Counted from the first letter of the stretch, positions 36,636 through 46,191 are shown. The stretch: 64,000 nt of DNA from Sphingobacterium sp. SYP-B4668 (GCF_027627455.1 NZ_CP115483.1:2790001-2854000); one strand, 5' to 3'. Made by a program: numbers and translations. The notes: generated by a model not told the origin, from the letters alone.

Positions 36636-36651
36636 TCCAAATATAAGAGTC

Positions 36652-36686
36652 AAAAAAAAGCTCCCCCTGTACAGGGGGAGCTTTTT
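36652..36686. terminator. Bidirectional terminator between rpoD and the M16 peptidase gene
   Basis: A 12-bp arm pair (36659-36670 and 36671-36682) centred on TGTACA, with an A tract before and a T tract after. It serves both converging genes. Confidence 0.85.
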
Positions 36687-36705
36687 GCTTTATGGACCAA
36701 TTGGT

Positions 36706-39576
36706 CTATTTTTCCTCTGCTTTGTCAGGCATTAAGATAAATTTGAACAATTTATCATCCTTTAGGTACTTGTTGGCAGTCGCTTTTACAGATTCCACCG
36801 TTACCTTCCCTAAGTCTTGGATATAGGTGAGCACCTTCGTAGCATCTTCTCCATTTTGGGCCGAGTTGCTGATATGTCCCATCCAAAATCCATTCTCTCT
36901 CAATTGGACTTCCAGTTGACGTTTCTGTTCGATTACAAATTTGTCCAGATCCGTTTGTTTAGGCCCGTCGGTCTTAATTTTCTGAACCTCACCCAGCGCC
37001 GACTGGATAAGCGGCTGTATCTTATCTACCGATGATCCAAATCCAATACTGAAGCTATAACGAGGTTTCGGGAATTTGCGATAATTGGCACCTGCACCAA
37101 CCCCGTATACCCCGCTCTCCTCTTCTCGAAGTTGCTCAATCAGCGTAATACTCAATATACTCTCCAAGGCATCCATGTTGATATTTTCCTCATCTGAGTA
37201 CTGGTAATCCCCGTAGTAAGCCAATTGTACCGACGCCTTCTGTTCTTTTCCCTTATTGACCACCTTCTCCACTCCTTTTTCGGGCTCCACGATACCGAGG
37301 TCCTTCGCCGTTTCTTTTCTATTGGCATTCGGCAGCGAAGCGACATACTCTTCCAATAGTGGTTTGATCTCCTCTTCTGTAAAAGAGCCTACTATGGTAA
37401 AGGTAAAGTCCGACGCATCCGCAAATCTATCTTTATAAATGCTAAGCGCTTTATCTTTGTCAATCTGTTTGACAGACTCTTTAGAAGCTGGTTGGCGACG
37501 TACGTTATTGCCGTACAATGTCGTGAATACCTCTTTACGGAAGACGTAGCTCGGGTCGTTTTCCATATTCTCAAGCGAGGACAGGGATTTCATCATGTTG
37601 CTCTGGAACACATCGTCATCAAGACGCGGCTCTGTAAAGTAGCCATATAGCAATTCAAACATGGTCTTCAATCCCTCTTTATCCGAGCGACCGTTAAACC
37701 CTTCTGAACGCTCCCCGATGAATGGCGTGATGCCTACCCGTTTCCCAGTCAGGTATTTTTGCAATTCGACATTGTTCAATTGCCCCACACCACTTGCATC
37801 CACCAAACCTGCCGCATTGGCAGCTGACTGATAGTCTGCATCCGGATAGAGAGACGTGCCACCTGGGCTGAAGGCCGAAATCAGGATTTCATCATTCTTG
37901 AACGTCGTTGGCTTCAAGAGCACCTTTACCCCATTGCTCAAGACCAGCTCCTTCACGCCGATGGCATTTGCCTCGCTTTCTTTCACTACACTTCCCTTCT
38001 TCGGCGTATGGCTCAATAATGGTAGGTCCGATACTTTGTCCTCATAAGCCGTGAGTTGCTCTTTTTCGACCTCTCCCAACCAAGCATTGACAGCAGCTTC
38101 CTCCGGAAGACTTGCCTTTTGGTTATCAGGAGCCAAGATCAGGATATCCCTATTGTTGTCCACATAGTATTTCTTACCGATAGCCTCCACTTCTTGCAAT
38201 GTCAAGCTTGGAAGTAGCTGCTTCGTGATCTGGTATCTATATTCATTGCTAAGTGCTGGATCTTTTTCCAAGAAATAATTCATATAGCTCTGCACGTAGC
38301 TGTCCGATTTCTTTTTATCACGCTCTATATAAGCCGTCTCATTGTTTTTACGGATAGAAGATATCACCCGATCAAATTCCGATTGTGTGAATCCAAATTT
38401 TTGTATACGTTCCATTTCACGCACCAAGGTTTTGAATCCACCTTCAAATTCGCCCGGTTTTGCCGCAAAGAACAAGCCCAAGTTGTCCAATCCGCCGAGG
38501 AATTCCTCTACACCACCACCGGCCTGTATAAATGGGGGGTTGGACTGCTGCATGATTTCGCTGAATCGCGCGTTGAGCATGCCATTGAATACGGCTTTTA
38601 GCAGCTCCCTGCGGTAGTCACCCACCGTTGCTGTTTTATCCTCCGGATGTTTAAAGATAATTTGCCCCACCGTGTAGGACATCTCTGGGTCTGTCACCAC
38701 CTTGAATTGGTTCTGTCCTGTAAGGGCGATATCATATTTTACCCTTGGTTTTGGATTTTCAGGAGATTTCAGGTCCGAAAACAAGCTCTTGACCGATGCT
38801 TCCATCTCCTTTACATCGATATCCCCGACAATGATGATCGCTTGTAGATCAGGCCTATACCAGTCCTTGTGGAATTGTCTGAGTAGATCCGGATCCGACT
38901 TGGTAACCACCTCTTCGGTACCGATAGGCAGTCGTTTAGAATAATGCGAATTGTTGAGTAGCATAGGCAGATATTGATCACGCATACGCTGCTGTGCACC
39001 ACGCCCACCGCGCATCTCTTCCATGATGATACCGCGCTCTTTATCAATCTCTTCGGTCGTCAACAATGCATCCTGCGCCCAGTCACGCATCACTTGCAGC
39101 CCGTTCTTCAACAGTTCAGGGTCGTCCGAAGGGATAGGCAATTGGTAGACCGTCTCGTCAAAACTGGTGTAGGCATTCAGGTCACTTCCAAAACGTACCC
39201 CTGCCTTCTGTAGGTAGTTCACGAGTTCGTTTTTAGGGAAGTGCTTTAGCCCATTAAAGTTCATGTGCTCCAAGAAGTGTGCTAGGCCCAGTTGCTCATC
39301 CGTTTCCTGTACCGAGCCTACTTTATTGGCCAAGTACATCACCACACGCTTCTCAGGTTCTACATTCTTACGGATGTAATAGCGAAATCCATTTGCCAGT
39401 GTGCCCGAGATTACCTCGTTATCAAACGGAAGCTTAGTCTCCCAAGCAATGGTATCTGCCGCTAAGATCTGTCTCGCCTCGGACTGTATGGTCGTCGGGA
39501 ACGAATCTTTGGCATGGGCCAAAGCAAAAGTCGCCGGCAATAGAAAGGCCAGCGCAAAAGGTTTTAATAATTTCAT
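36706..39576 (-). CDS. M16 (insulinase/pitrilysin) family zinc metallopeptidase
   Basis: Exported peptidase with two M16 halves. The start at ATG 39576 (MKLLKPFALAF) gives a signal peptide and 956 residues. The upstream extension to 39645 lacks any signal logic. The inverted zinc motif HFLEH is at residues 100-104 (H100, E103, H104), with a downstream Glu at about 180 (DKERGIIMEE). The second half, from about residue 520, lacks this motif, as is usual for the inactive half. It diverges from xerD. Substrate unknown. Confidence 0.93.
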   Translation of the reverse strand: MKLLKPFALAFLLPATFALAHAKDSFPTTIQSEARQILAADTIAWETKLPFDNEVISGTLANGFRYYIRKNVEPEKRVVMYLANKVGSVQETDEQLGLAHFLEHMNFNGLKHFPKNELVNYLQKAGVRFGSDLNAYTSFDETVYQLPIPSDDPELLKNGLQVMRDWAQDALLTTEEIDKERGIIMEEMRGGRGAQQRMRDQYLPMLLNNSHYSKRLPIGTEEVVTKSDPDLLRQFHKDWYRPDLQAIIIVGDIDVKEMEASVKSLFSDLKSPENPKPRVKYDIALTGQNQFKVVTDPEMSYTVGQIIFKHPEDKTATVGDYRRELLKAVFNGMLNARFSEIMQQSNPPFIQAGGGVEEFLGGLDNLGLFFAAKPGEFEGGFKTLVREMERIQKFGFTQSEFDRVISSIRKNNETAYIERDKKKSDSYVQSYMNYFLEKDPALSNEYRYQITKQLLPSLTLQEVEAIGKKYYVDNNRDILILAPDNQKASLPEEAAVNAWLGEVEKEQLTAYEDKVSDLPLLSHTPKKGSVVKESEANAIGVKELVLSNGVKVLLKPTTFKNDEILISAFSPGGTSLYPDADYQSAANAAGLVDASGVGQLNNVELQKYLTGKRVGITPFIGERSEGFNGRSDKEGLKTMFELLYGYFTEPRLDDDVFQSNMMKSLSSLENMENDPSYVFRKEVFTTLYGNNVRRQPASKESVKQIDKDKALSIYKDRFADASDFTFTIVGSFTEEEIKPLLEEYVASLPNANRKETAKDLGIVEPEKGVEKVVNKGKEQKASVQLAYYGDYQYSDEENINMDALESILSITLIEQLREEESGVYGVGAGANYRKFPKPRYSFSIGFGSSVDKIQPLIQSALGEVQKIKTDGPKQTDLDKFVIEQKRQLEVQLRENGFWMGHISNSAQNGEDATKVLTYIQDLGKVTVESVKATANKYLKDDKLFKFILMPDKAEEK

Positions 39577-39688
39577 AAAATCAATCTTTAACCAATGAGG
39601 TTTATTATAAAAGTTCGGGGTGAAGTTAATAATTTTTCGTGCCAATCGTTATATATCAAGATATATTTACGCTATCTTGCCTACGGTT

Positions 39689-40582
39689 ATGAATTGGGAT
39701 ATTGCTATACAGGATTTCAAACGATACTTGCGGCTAGAACGAGGCTTAGCTAGCAATTCGATCGAGGCCTATTTGAATGATGTATCCAAGCTTCGGGTGT
39801 ATTGTGAGGATATGCAACTCGATTTTGTACACTTGACTATTGTCAATATACAAGCTTTTTTAATTTGGGTCAATAGCTTTGGGATATCTCGCTACACGCA
39901 GTCCCGTTTGATTTCGGGATTGAAGTCCTTTTATGCTTATTTGCAATTAGAGGGGCTGATTATCGCCAATCCCACAGCGCTTATCGAATCCCCTCGTCTC
40001 AACCGCAAGCTGCCCAGCGTGCTCAGTATTGAAGAGATAGATGCGCTGATCGCGGCCTTGGACCTCAGTACAGCCGAAGGGCCACGGAATAAAGCAATTC
40101 TAGAAATCTTATACGGCTGTGGCCTTCGCGTATCCGAATTGATCAACCTCAAAAAATCTAACCTCTTTTTAGAAGTTGAGTTTATCAAAGTAGAAGGCAA
40201 AGGTAGCAAAGAGCGTTTGGTGCCTATTGGCCAGCAGGCCATCAAGTATCTCAAACTATATTTGGAAGAGGTACGCATCCATCAGGCCCAGAAAGCCGAA
40301 TTTGCCGATTTCGTGTTTCTCAACAAGAGGGGTACTTCCCTATCACGTGTTATGATCTTTATCATCATCAAAGATTTAGCGGCAAAAATTGGGCTTACCA
40401 AGACCATCAGTCCCCACACGTTCCGGCATAGCTTCGCTTCCCACCTCGTCGAAGGAGGAGCCGATTTACGAGCTGTTCAAGATATGCTAGGTCATGAAAG
40501 CATCACTACTACAGAGATTTATACACATATAGATAAAGAATACCTTCACTCTATCATTACCCAATACCACCCGCGGTCTTAA
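39689..40582 (+). CDS. xerD: Site-specific tyrosine recombinase XerD
   Basis: Resolves chromosome dimers with XerC at dif. The start is put at ATG 39689 (MNWDIAIQDF), 297 residues, normal for XerD. An extension of 23 codons to 39620 would overlap the promoter region of the M16 gene. Catalytic residues: R147 (GCGLRVSE), K171 (GKGSKE), H243 and R246 (HTFRHSF), H269 (LGHES) and nucleophile Y278 (IYTHI). Core housekeeping enzyme, not a mobile-element integrase by its length and full conservation. Confidence 0.94.
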   Translation: MNWDIAIQDFKRYLRLERGLASNSIEAYLNDVSKLRVYCEDMQLDFVHLTIVNIQAFLIWVNSFGISRYTQSRLISGLKSFYAYLQLEGLIIANPTALIESPRLNRKLPSVLSIEEIDALIAALDLSTAEGPRNKAILEILYGCGLRVSELINLKKSNLFLEVEFIKVEGKGSKERLVPIGQQAIKYLKLYLEEVRIHQAQKAEFADFVFLNKRGTSLSRVMIFIIIKDLAAKIGLTKTISPHTFRHSFASHLVEGGADLRAVQDMLGHESITTTEIYTHIDKEYLHSIITQYHPRS

Positions 40583-40599
40583 TAAATATCATATTTTAC

Positions 40600-40630
40600 T
40601 TGCAACACAGTTGTATTTACTATACTTTTG
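40600..40630 (+). promoter_or_regulatory. Promoter of the probable metal-uptake cluster
   Basis: TTG at 40600-40602, 20 bases, then TACTTTTG at 40623-40630: good match to the -33/-7 pair. Transcription would begin near 40637, which favours the gene start at 40642 over the longer frame from 40600. Confidence 0.65.
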
Positions 40631-40641
40631 TACAGCATGTA

Positions 40642-40989
40642 ATGCATGAGCTATTGAGAGAGCCTTTACACATATCACGTCTTTTTGCATATTTCGCAAT
40701 TGTGCTGATGTCGTACTTCACGGCCATCCAATACACGCACAGCCATATATCAAGTAGGACTACCCAAGAAGATTGCTCCCAGCATGAGCATGATATTGCC
40801 GTAGACTGTGGCATTTGTCATCTGATTGGTGCTAGCCGGGTATTAGTCCCTGTTTCTTTAGCATTCGACTTTACCCCTTTCGCACAAGCATATGTCTTCC
40901 GCTTTGGCCAAGCAGCACTTGTGGATTGCCTTGTCGGATACCACGGGCTCAAATCCAACAAAGACCCTCCCCATACCCTTTTCATTTAA
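40642..40989 (+). CDS. Small membrane protein with Cys/His motif, possible metal-related
   Basis: Protein of 115 residues starting MHELLREPLHIS (ATG 40646 is another option). One hydrophobic segment near residues 12-28 is followed by a His/Cys region: YTHSHIS, EDCSQHEHDIAVDCGICHLIG. The DCGIC pattern with nearby His recalls short inner-membrane or periplasmic proteins found beside metal TonB receptors. Function unknown. It precedes the TonB receptor by 215 bases in the same orientation. Confidence 0.6.
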   Translation: MHELLREPLHISRLFAYFAIVLMSYFTAIQYTHSHISSRTTQEDCSQHEHDIAVDCGICHLIGASRVLVPVSLAFDFTPFAQAYVFRFGQAALVDCLVGYHGLKSNKDPPHTLFI

Positions 40990-41204
40990 GTAAGCGGATA
41001 CGAGCTATCCCTTAGCGGCGATTTCCAGAAGCGGGATCGAAGGGCATCTGCTACATAGACATCATTGTCCTATATGCAGCTTTGGCTTCCCTTTGATACT
41101 GACTCCGAAATTGGAGCTTATACGTGCTGTCTGTGGGATTATCCCATAGGTATCCCTGTAGGCTGACTATCTTTTTTTCACAACATATAGGAATATAATC
41201 ATAG

Positions 41205-43538
41205 ATGATTAATAGAATAATCATGGCAATCGTTATCTGTTGCCTGCATTACGCTGCCATGGCGCAGCAAAGTTGCAACCATATCTTGTCCGGCAGGGTT
41301 TTGTCCAACACTACCCAGTCGCCGTTAGTAGGTGCTACGGTCGTGTTGCTTCCCGTTCACAAATCTGCCGTGACCGATGACAACGGTTACTTCATGATGA
41401 CAGGCCTCTGCGCCGGCAAATATACGATAGCCATTACCTCCGTTGGATATCATGCTTCGCCTGCACAAGAGCTGCGTATTCCTACCGATCAAAAGAAGTC
41501 CTTCCTCTTGGAGCCCTTAAATATCCATTTGGATGACGTAGAGGTCACTAGCGTACAGGGAGGCGCCCTATCTTCCAGCAAGCATCAGTTATCAGCTCAA
41601 GACATCAAAGAAAGCACCGGAAAAGTACTTGGCGATGCCCTCAGTCGGATTGCAGGCGTGACCACCTTGAGTTCGGGTTCATCTGTCGTCAAGCCCGTCA
41701 TCAATGGGCTGCACAGCAATCGTATCGTCATTATGAACAATGGCGTGCGCCAAGAAGGACAGCAATGGGGTACAGAGCATGCGCCGGAGATCGATCCTTT
41801 TACGGCCACTACCATCAGCGTCATCAAAGGCGCCGATGCGGTACGCTATGGTGCCGATGCCTTAGGGGGTGTCGTCTTGACAACACCTGCGGTCCTAGAT
41901 CCCGAAATAGCATTGGGTGGCCGTATCGACCTCCTGGGGCAGAGCAATGGTCGTGGTGGAGCTCTTTCGGCCAGTTTGGCCGGCAATGTGAAAGCTGCCC
42001 CCGGATTGGCATGGAAAGCACAGGCGTCGACACGCAAACTGGGCAATATCAAAACCGCCGATTACTATATGGGCAATACCGGTGCCGAGGAGTTGAACTT
42101 TTCCACCCAATTGCAGTATACCTTGAAAGCAGGTCAGCTAGATGCCTATTTCAGTCATTTTGGCACCAATATGGGCATCTTTAGTGGTGCTCACGTAGGT
42201 ACGTTGGAAGATATCTACAGCATCATCGACAATGGCAAGCCCTTCGGTCAGTATGACTTTGACTATACCATTGCTGCCCCTAGACAGCAAGTTGCCCATG
42301 ATCTGGCTAAGTTGAAGTGGGCGCATCGTTTTGACGGCAAAGGTACATTAGAGCTCCAGTATAGCTATCAACGTAATCATCGTCGGGAATACGACCTCCG
42401 TCGGGTAGAATCCGACAATCTCCCCATGGTAGATCTCTCCCTGATGACACAGGCCCTTGACGCCGTATACCGCTTCCAGCACTTTCAGGTCGGGTTCAAT
42501 GGCGCTTTACAAGTCAACAACAATAAGCCTGGCACGGGCACTACTCCCATTATTCCCAATTATGACAATCATAATATTGGCGTATTCGGGATTGCGCAAC
42601 TGCATCGCGGCAGCTACCATTTTGAGCTGGGCCTCCGCTATGATTACCGATACTTTGATGCCGCCGGCTACCGCTATGACTACCAACATCCCAATCCGGA
42701 TGGCGTGGTCAGTCAGGTTTTATACACCGGCAATCGTACATTCCACAATATATCCGGTACTGCAGGGATGCTGGTACATATCGCTCCCGGGTTCAATTGG
42801 AAAAGCAATATCGGACTTGCCTGGAGAGCCCCATCGGCCAATGAGCTCTACAGCGATGGTCTGCATCACGGCAGTGGCATCTACGAGGTGGGCAATCCAG
42901 ACATGAAAAGCGAAAAAGGGCTGAAATGGATCAACAATCTGCACTACAATCGGGATGGACTTGAGTTGGAGGCTGATATCTATGCCCAGTACATCTATGA
43001 CTATATCTACGCTGTACCCAATCCAGATTCCGTCAGGCAGACCATCAGGGGGACCTTTCCTATCTACAGCTACCAGCAGCACAATGCCTTTTTCTACGGT
43101 TGGGACCTAAAGGCAGGCTATCAACTGTCACCAAGCTGGAAGTATGACCTTTCCTATTCGGTAGTCAAAGCGCGAAATGTGTCATTGGACACCTATTTGC
43201 CTTTTATTCCGTCGGATAGAGTCGCCCATAGCTTACAGTGGACTTACGGTAGCCATACCGCACTCGGACACCTTCCTTACTTAAAGTTAACCCATCGTTA
43301 TGTAGCTCGGCAGTCCCGTTTTGCGGTAGGTTCGGACTATGTAGCACCTCCACCCGCTTATCAGCTATTGGATGCCCATGCAGGCACCACCTGGAAATGG
43401 GGAGGCAGGCAGGTCGAATTGACCCTTTCTGTCGAAAACCTGACCAACAAGCTATACAAGGATTACATGGATACCTTTCGGTATTATGCACATCGAGCAG
43501 GACGCAATGTGTCCTTCCGCTTGGCGTACACTTTTTAA
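41205..43538 (+). CDS. TonB-dependent outer-membrane receptor (probable metal uptake)
   Basis: Outer-membrane active transporter of 777 residues. Signal peptide (MAIVICCLHYAAMAQ), then a carboxypeptidase-regulatory-like domain (about 25-105, LSGRVLSNTTQSPLVGATVVLL, TSVGY). Next is the plug (TTLSSGSSVVKPVINGLHSNRIVIMNNGVRQEG; GADALGGVVL), and then the 22-strand barrel ending in RLAYTF. The plug loop and the neighbouring His/Cys proteins resemble ZnuD-type zinc receptors, so zinc or another metal is the likely cargo (inference). Base composition appears richer in G and C than the preceding genes. Confidence 0.9.
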   Translation: MINRIIMAIVICCLHYAAMAQQSCNHILSGRVLSNTTQSPLVGATVVLLPVHKSAVTDDNGYFMMTGLCAGKYTIAITSVGYHASPAQELRIPTDQKKSFLLEPLNIHLDDVEVTSVQGGALSSSKHQLSAQDIKESTGKVLGDALSRIAGVTTLSSGSSVVKPVINGLHSNRIVIMNNGVRQEGQQWGTEHAPEIDPFTATTISVIKGADAVRYGADALGGVVLTTPAVLDPEIALGGRIDLLGQSNGRGGALSASLAGNVKAAPGLAWKAQASTRKLGNIKTADYYMGNTGAEELNFSTQLQYTLKAGQLDAYFSHFGTNMGIFSGAHVGTLEDIYSIIDNGKPFGQYDFDYTIAAPRQQVAHDLAKLKWAHRFDGKGTLELQYSYQRNHRREYDLRRVESDNLPMVDLSLMTQALDAVYRFQHFQVGFNGALQVNNNKPGTGTTPIIPNYDNHNIGVFGIAQLHRGSYHFELGLRYDYRYFDAAGYRYDYQHPNPDGVVSQVLYTGNRTFHNISGTAGMLVHIAPGFNWKSNIGLAWRAPSANELYSDGLHHGSGIYEVGNPDMKSEKGLKWINNLHYNRDGLELEADIYAQYIYDYIYAVPNPDSVRQTIRGTFPIYSYQQHNAFFYGWDLKAGYQLSPSWKYDLSYSVVKARNVSLDTYLPFIPSDRVAHSLQWTYGSHTALGHLPYLKLTHRYVARQSRFAVGSDYVAPPPAYQLLDAHAGTTWKWGGRQVELTLSVENLTNKLYKDYMDTFRYYAHRAGRNVSFRLAYTF

Positions 43539-43585
43539 AAACAGTTATTAAAAACGAAACATCACATTTATAATTTTTAAATATT

Positions 43586-44227
43586 ATGAAGACTAACATG
43601 AAACATTTCTTACTCCTGATCACCGCATTTGCGTTTATAGGTTTACAATCCTGCTCTAAAGACGACCCTACTCCTGAAGAGGACCAAGAAGAAGTTGGCG
43701 GCGCAGTATTGACCTTTACAGAAGTAGAGCGCGAATCCCATGGAGACCATTATCATTACAACGATATCGCAGATGCAGAAGTAGAAGAAGTCAAATTCAG
43801 TGGCAATCCTTTGCTTCCTCCTACTGGAGCACATTTGCATTTGGAGGTCGGAAAGACGTATCGACTCACCTTGGTAGCAAAAGATTTTGCAGGCCGCGAG
43901 ACCCAGCAGACGTTTGTCGATCGGGACGACATCCACAACGTATTTATCCTAGGCGCACCCAAGAAAGAGACGCTTACCTACGTCTATGCAGACAAGAAAG
44001 CCGATGGCACTAAGGTAAATGTCGGCGTGACCGGATACCTTACCATAAATGAGGAAGCCAGTACCTTTGACTTACGTTACATCTTACGTCACCTTAATCC
44101 AGGTGTCAAATCGAGCATTACTCCTGCCGATTGGAACAATGCCGACTTCACTAAATTCTCCGGTGAGAATGACCTGGATCTACGCGTCGGGGTGCACCTT
44201 GTCAAAGAAGGCGACCACGACCATTAA
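43586..44227 (+). CDS. His-rich lipoprotein, probable metal-binding partner of the TonB receptor
   Basis: Protein of 213 residues with a lipobox (LQSCSK, Cys23) and an acidic linker. The mature domain has His clusters ERESHGDHYHYND (about 49-61) and GAHLHLEVGKTY, and ends in EGDHDH. Beta-rich composition. Starts at ATG 43586 or 43598. It follows the receptor by 47 bases. Surface or periplasmic metal capture is a plausible role, not proven. I do not recognise a named Pfam family with confidence. Confidence 0.7.
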   Translation: MKTNMKHFLLLITAFAFIGLQSCSKDDPTPEEDQEEVGGAVLTFTEVERESHGDHYHYNDIADAEVEEVKFSGNPLLPPTGAHLHLEVGKTYRLTLVAKDFAGRETQQTFVDRDDIHNVFILGAPKKETLTYVYADKKADGTKVNVGVTGYLTINEEASTFDLRYILRHLNPGVKSSITPADWNNADFTKFSGENDLDLRVGVHLVKEGDHDH

Positions 44228-44370
44228 TGATTTTTTTGTTGAGGGTGCTGTATTCCACCCTCAACACTGTTTTCTATAAAAAATGAACAGGCTGTAAATC
44301 AAAGCATGAGGTTATATTTACAAAAAAAATATACACTTTAAGGTAAACTTACTTATATTCGCATGCTTTT

Positions 44371-44442
44371 GTTCCCATAGTTTAATGGATAAAATTGCAG
44401 ATTCCGGTTCTGTTGATGTGGGTTCGACTCCCGCTGGGAACA
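44371..44442 (+). tRNA. tRNA-Arg (anticodon CCG)
   Basis: Acceptor stem GTTCCCA (44371-44377) pairs with TGGGAAC (44435-44441), discriminator A at 44442. The anticodon stem GCAGA/TCTGT encloses TTCCGGT, giving anticodon CCG, which reads CGG. T arm GTGGGTTCGACTCCCGC. CCA is not encoded. A TATATTCG box upstream (44354-44361) is a possible -7 element. Confidence 0.93.
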
Positions 44443-44449
44443 CATACCA

Positions 44450-44483
44450 AAAAGCAGACTTGCTGTGCAAGTCTGCTTTTTTT
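44450..44483 (+). terminator. Terminator of tRNA-Arg
   Basis: A 13-bp perfect stem (44450-44462 and 44468-44480) followed by T residues. Confidence 0.85.
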
Positions 44484-44515
44484 GTGTCTGCTATACCTGC
44501 GCAAGTTGCCGCCAC

Positions 44516-44549
44516 AAAAAAAGCCATTCATACGAATATGAATGGCTTT
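44516..44549 (-). terminator. Terminator of rpsU
   Basis: A 12-bp stem (44520-44531 and 44538-44549) followed on the minus strand by six T residues, 22 bases after the rpsU stop. Confidence 0.85.
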
Positions 44550-44570
44550 AGTATGTTTAAAACAACGGAA

Positions 44571-44762
44571 TTAAGCAGTTTCCTGGTTTAATCCTTGTTT
44601 GTAGATTGCTTTCTTACGGGCAATACGACGAGTGACTGATTTCTTCTCGTAAGCTTGACGTGAACGAAGTTCTCTCAATACTCCAGTTTTCTCGAATTTC
44701 TTCTTGAAACGTTTCAATGCTCTGTCTAATGACTCTCCGTCTTTGATATTTACAATGATCAT
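44571..44762 (-). CDS. rpsU: 30S ribosomal protein S21
   Basis: Small basic ribosomal protein of 63 residues. The sequence MIIVNIKDGESLDRALKRFKK and the middle TGVLRELRSRQAYEKKS are characteristic. Normal length for Bacteroidetes S21. Single gene with its own terminator. Confidence 0.97.
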   Translation of the reverse strand: MIIVNIKDGESLDRALKRFKKKFEKTGVLRELRSRQAYEKKSVTRRIARKKAIYKQGLNQETA

Positions 44763-44965
44763 GCTTTAATATACCTCCTTTCGTAGCCTTTTAATTTTTT
44801 AAAGTGGCACAAAGATACGGAGCTCTGTCGAATATCTGAAATTTAATTTCACTTATTTTCATCCCTCCTTATTCGCTATACCCTATTGCAGGTCGGCAAG
44901 GCATATCGGCTGGCCCACCCTTGTGAGATACCAGCCTTGCTGGGGGTAGGAAGTCCCTCCTATCC

Positions 44966-45598
44966 CTAAAGGATTCCCTCCCGTTTCAGCATTTGCGCCA
45001 AGGTGTCGGGTTGGGTCAGCAAGCGAGTATGTAGCCCCACTTCCGCTGCGGTTTTCAAATGCTGGGGGCTGTCGTCAATAAATAATGTTTCACTAGGATC
45101 GAGCGCGTGGGTGTCCAATACATATCGAAAGATATCGGCATTCGGTTTTCGCATCTTCATCAAGTGCGAGTAATAGTCCTTTTCAAAGAAAGAAGAATTG
45201 TCGTCCAAGTCATATTCCTGTTTCAGGTACCTCATGATCCAATCATAGTGGATTTCATTATTGTTGCTCAGCAGGAACAATCGGTACTTCTGCTTCAGTT
45301 CCAAAAGTAGCTCATGGTTACCCTGTGGTACACCGATCAACAAGGAGTTCCAAGCATCATCTATTTGTTGGTCGGTAAGGGTCGCAACCTTTGAAAATTC
45401 CCGAATTCCGTCACGAAAGGCTTTTGCACTGATTTCGCCCGTCTCAAACGCATCAAATAAAGAGATATGGCCTTTATGTCCGAAAAAATCTTCTACGTTT
45501 TTGATACCCAGCGAAGTAAAGGCCTCCTGTGCTTTTAGAAAGTCAATCATAAAGATCACATTGCCATAGTCGAGAATAATATTTTTAATTTTTTGCAT
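44966..45598 (-). CDS. HAD-family phosphatase
   Basis: Soluble HAD hydrolase of the IA type. The start is set at ATG 45598 (MQKIKNIILDYGNVIF), 210 residues. The frame extends 26 codons further but without a domain. Motif I is DYGNV, motif II LLSNNNEIH, and motif IV LFIDDSPQHL. The cap is the small helical type. Similar proteins dephosphorylate sugar or nucleotide phosphates; the substrate here is unknown. No operon partner. Confidence 0.87.
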   Translation of the reverse strand: MQKIKNIILDYGNVIFMIDFLKAQEAFTSLGIKNVEDFFGHKGHISLFDAFETGEISAKAFRDGIREFSKVATLTDQQIDDAWNSLLIGVPQGNHELLLELKQKYRLFLLSNNNEIHYDWIMRYLKQEYDLDDNSSFFEKDYYSHLMKMRKPNADIFRYVLDTHALDPSETLFIDDSPQHLKTAAEVGLHTRLLTQPDTLAQMLKREGIL

Positions 45599-45684
45599 AC
45601 AAAAATTTTGAATTATCAATACAAATATCGATAATTGCATCGTCAAAACGGGATAAACCCCGCAAAAAGACAACAAAAATAACC

Positions 45685-45758
45685 GCGCCTATAGCTCAGT
45701 CGGTTAGAGTAGAAGACTCATAATCTTTTGGTCCCTGGTTCGAGCCCAGGTGGGCGCA
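45685..45758 (+). tRNA. tRNA-Met (anticodon CAT, elongator type likely)
   Basis: Acceptor stem GCGCCTA (45685-45691) pairs with TGGGCGC (45751-45757), discriminator A at 45758. Anticodon stem GAAGA/TCTTT encloses CTCATAA, anticodon CAT. T arm CCTGGTTCGAGCCCAGG. A fully paired first acceptor base argues against initiator tRNA. A lysidine-modified tRNA-Ile2 cannot be excluded by sequence alone. Confidence 0.9.
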
Positions 45759-45761
45759 CTG

Positions 45762-45800
45762 AAAAAAACCTGAAAGTTAGTAACTTTCAGGTTTTTTTTT
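45762..45800 (+). terminator. Terminator of tRNA-Met
   Basis: A long stem (about 45762-45779 with 45781-45798, loop drawn from its centre) with a T tract, directly behind the tRNA. Confidence 0.85.
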
Positions 45801-45863
45801 ACAAAGGGGTTAAAGCTGAACCACGGTGCAGTGGGCAATCCCCAAAATTTGACACCATTTATC

Positions 45864-46118
45864 TCACCTTTGTACCACCTCGAGTTCGTCGTACCCCGTC
45901 AAATCGCTATCAAAATTATTAAACATCGATTCATTTCGATAATTATCTGCTGTAATGTGAGGTATGAAATCCATTCCGACCCTTCGAAAAGAAGAGTCTA
46001 ATTGTTCTAGTAAATCCATTGCATATTCCCTTATGCGGTTACCATTCTGATACTTGGCTACAAAAACTGAAAATGCATGAATAGCTTCCCGTTTCGGATA
46101 TATTAAAAATAAGCCCAA
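45864..46118 (-). pseudogene. Orphan fragment of 84 codons, probable remnant
   Basis: Open frame starting only with a TTG at 46118, because a TGA lies three codons upstream. The deduced sequence (YPKREAIHAFSVFVAKYQ..., RVGMDFIPHITADNY) looks like real protein but no family is recognised. The missing natural start suggests an N-terminally lost gene. It sits between tRNA-Met and the toxin-antitoxin pair, on the opposite strand. Confidence 0.4.
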
Positions 46119-46165
46119 AGCATTTCATTTTTGAATATTTACGGTAATATTTTCAAGTGTTTTAG

Positions 46166-46191
46166 ATGTACGGAAAAATAACGTACATTTG
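46166..46191 (+). promoter_or_regulatory. Promoter with overlapping inverted repeat, upstream of the toxin-antitoxin pair
   Basis: The -7 box TACATTTG lies at 46184-46191. A perfect 7-bp inverted repeat, ATGTACG (46166-46172) and CGTACAT (46182-46188), separated by 9 bases, overlaps it. This is a natural operator for the DUF1778 ribbon-helix-helix antitoxin to repress its own operon. TTAG near 46162-46165 is a poor -33 match. Confidence 0.55.

Noticed and set aside
39689..40582. XerD as a mobile-element integrase
   Set aside because: Normal housekeeping length and full catalytic set, no attachment sites or cargo genes next to it.
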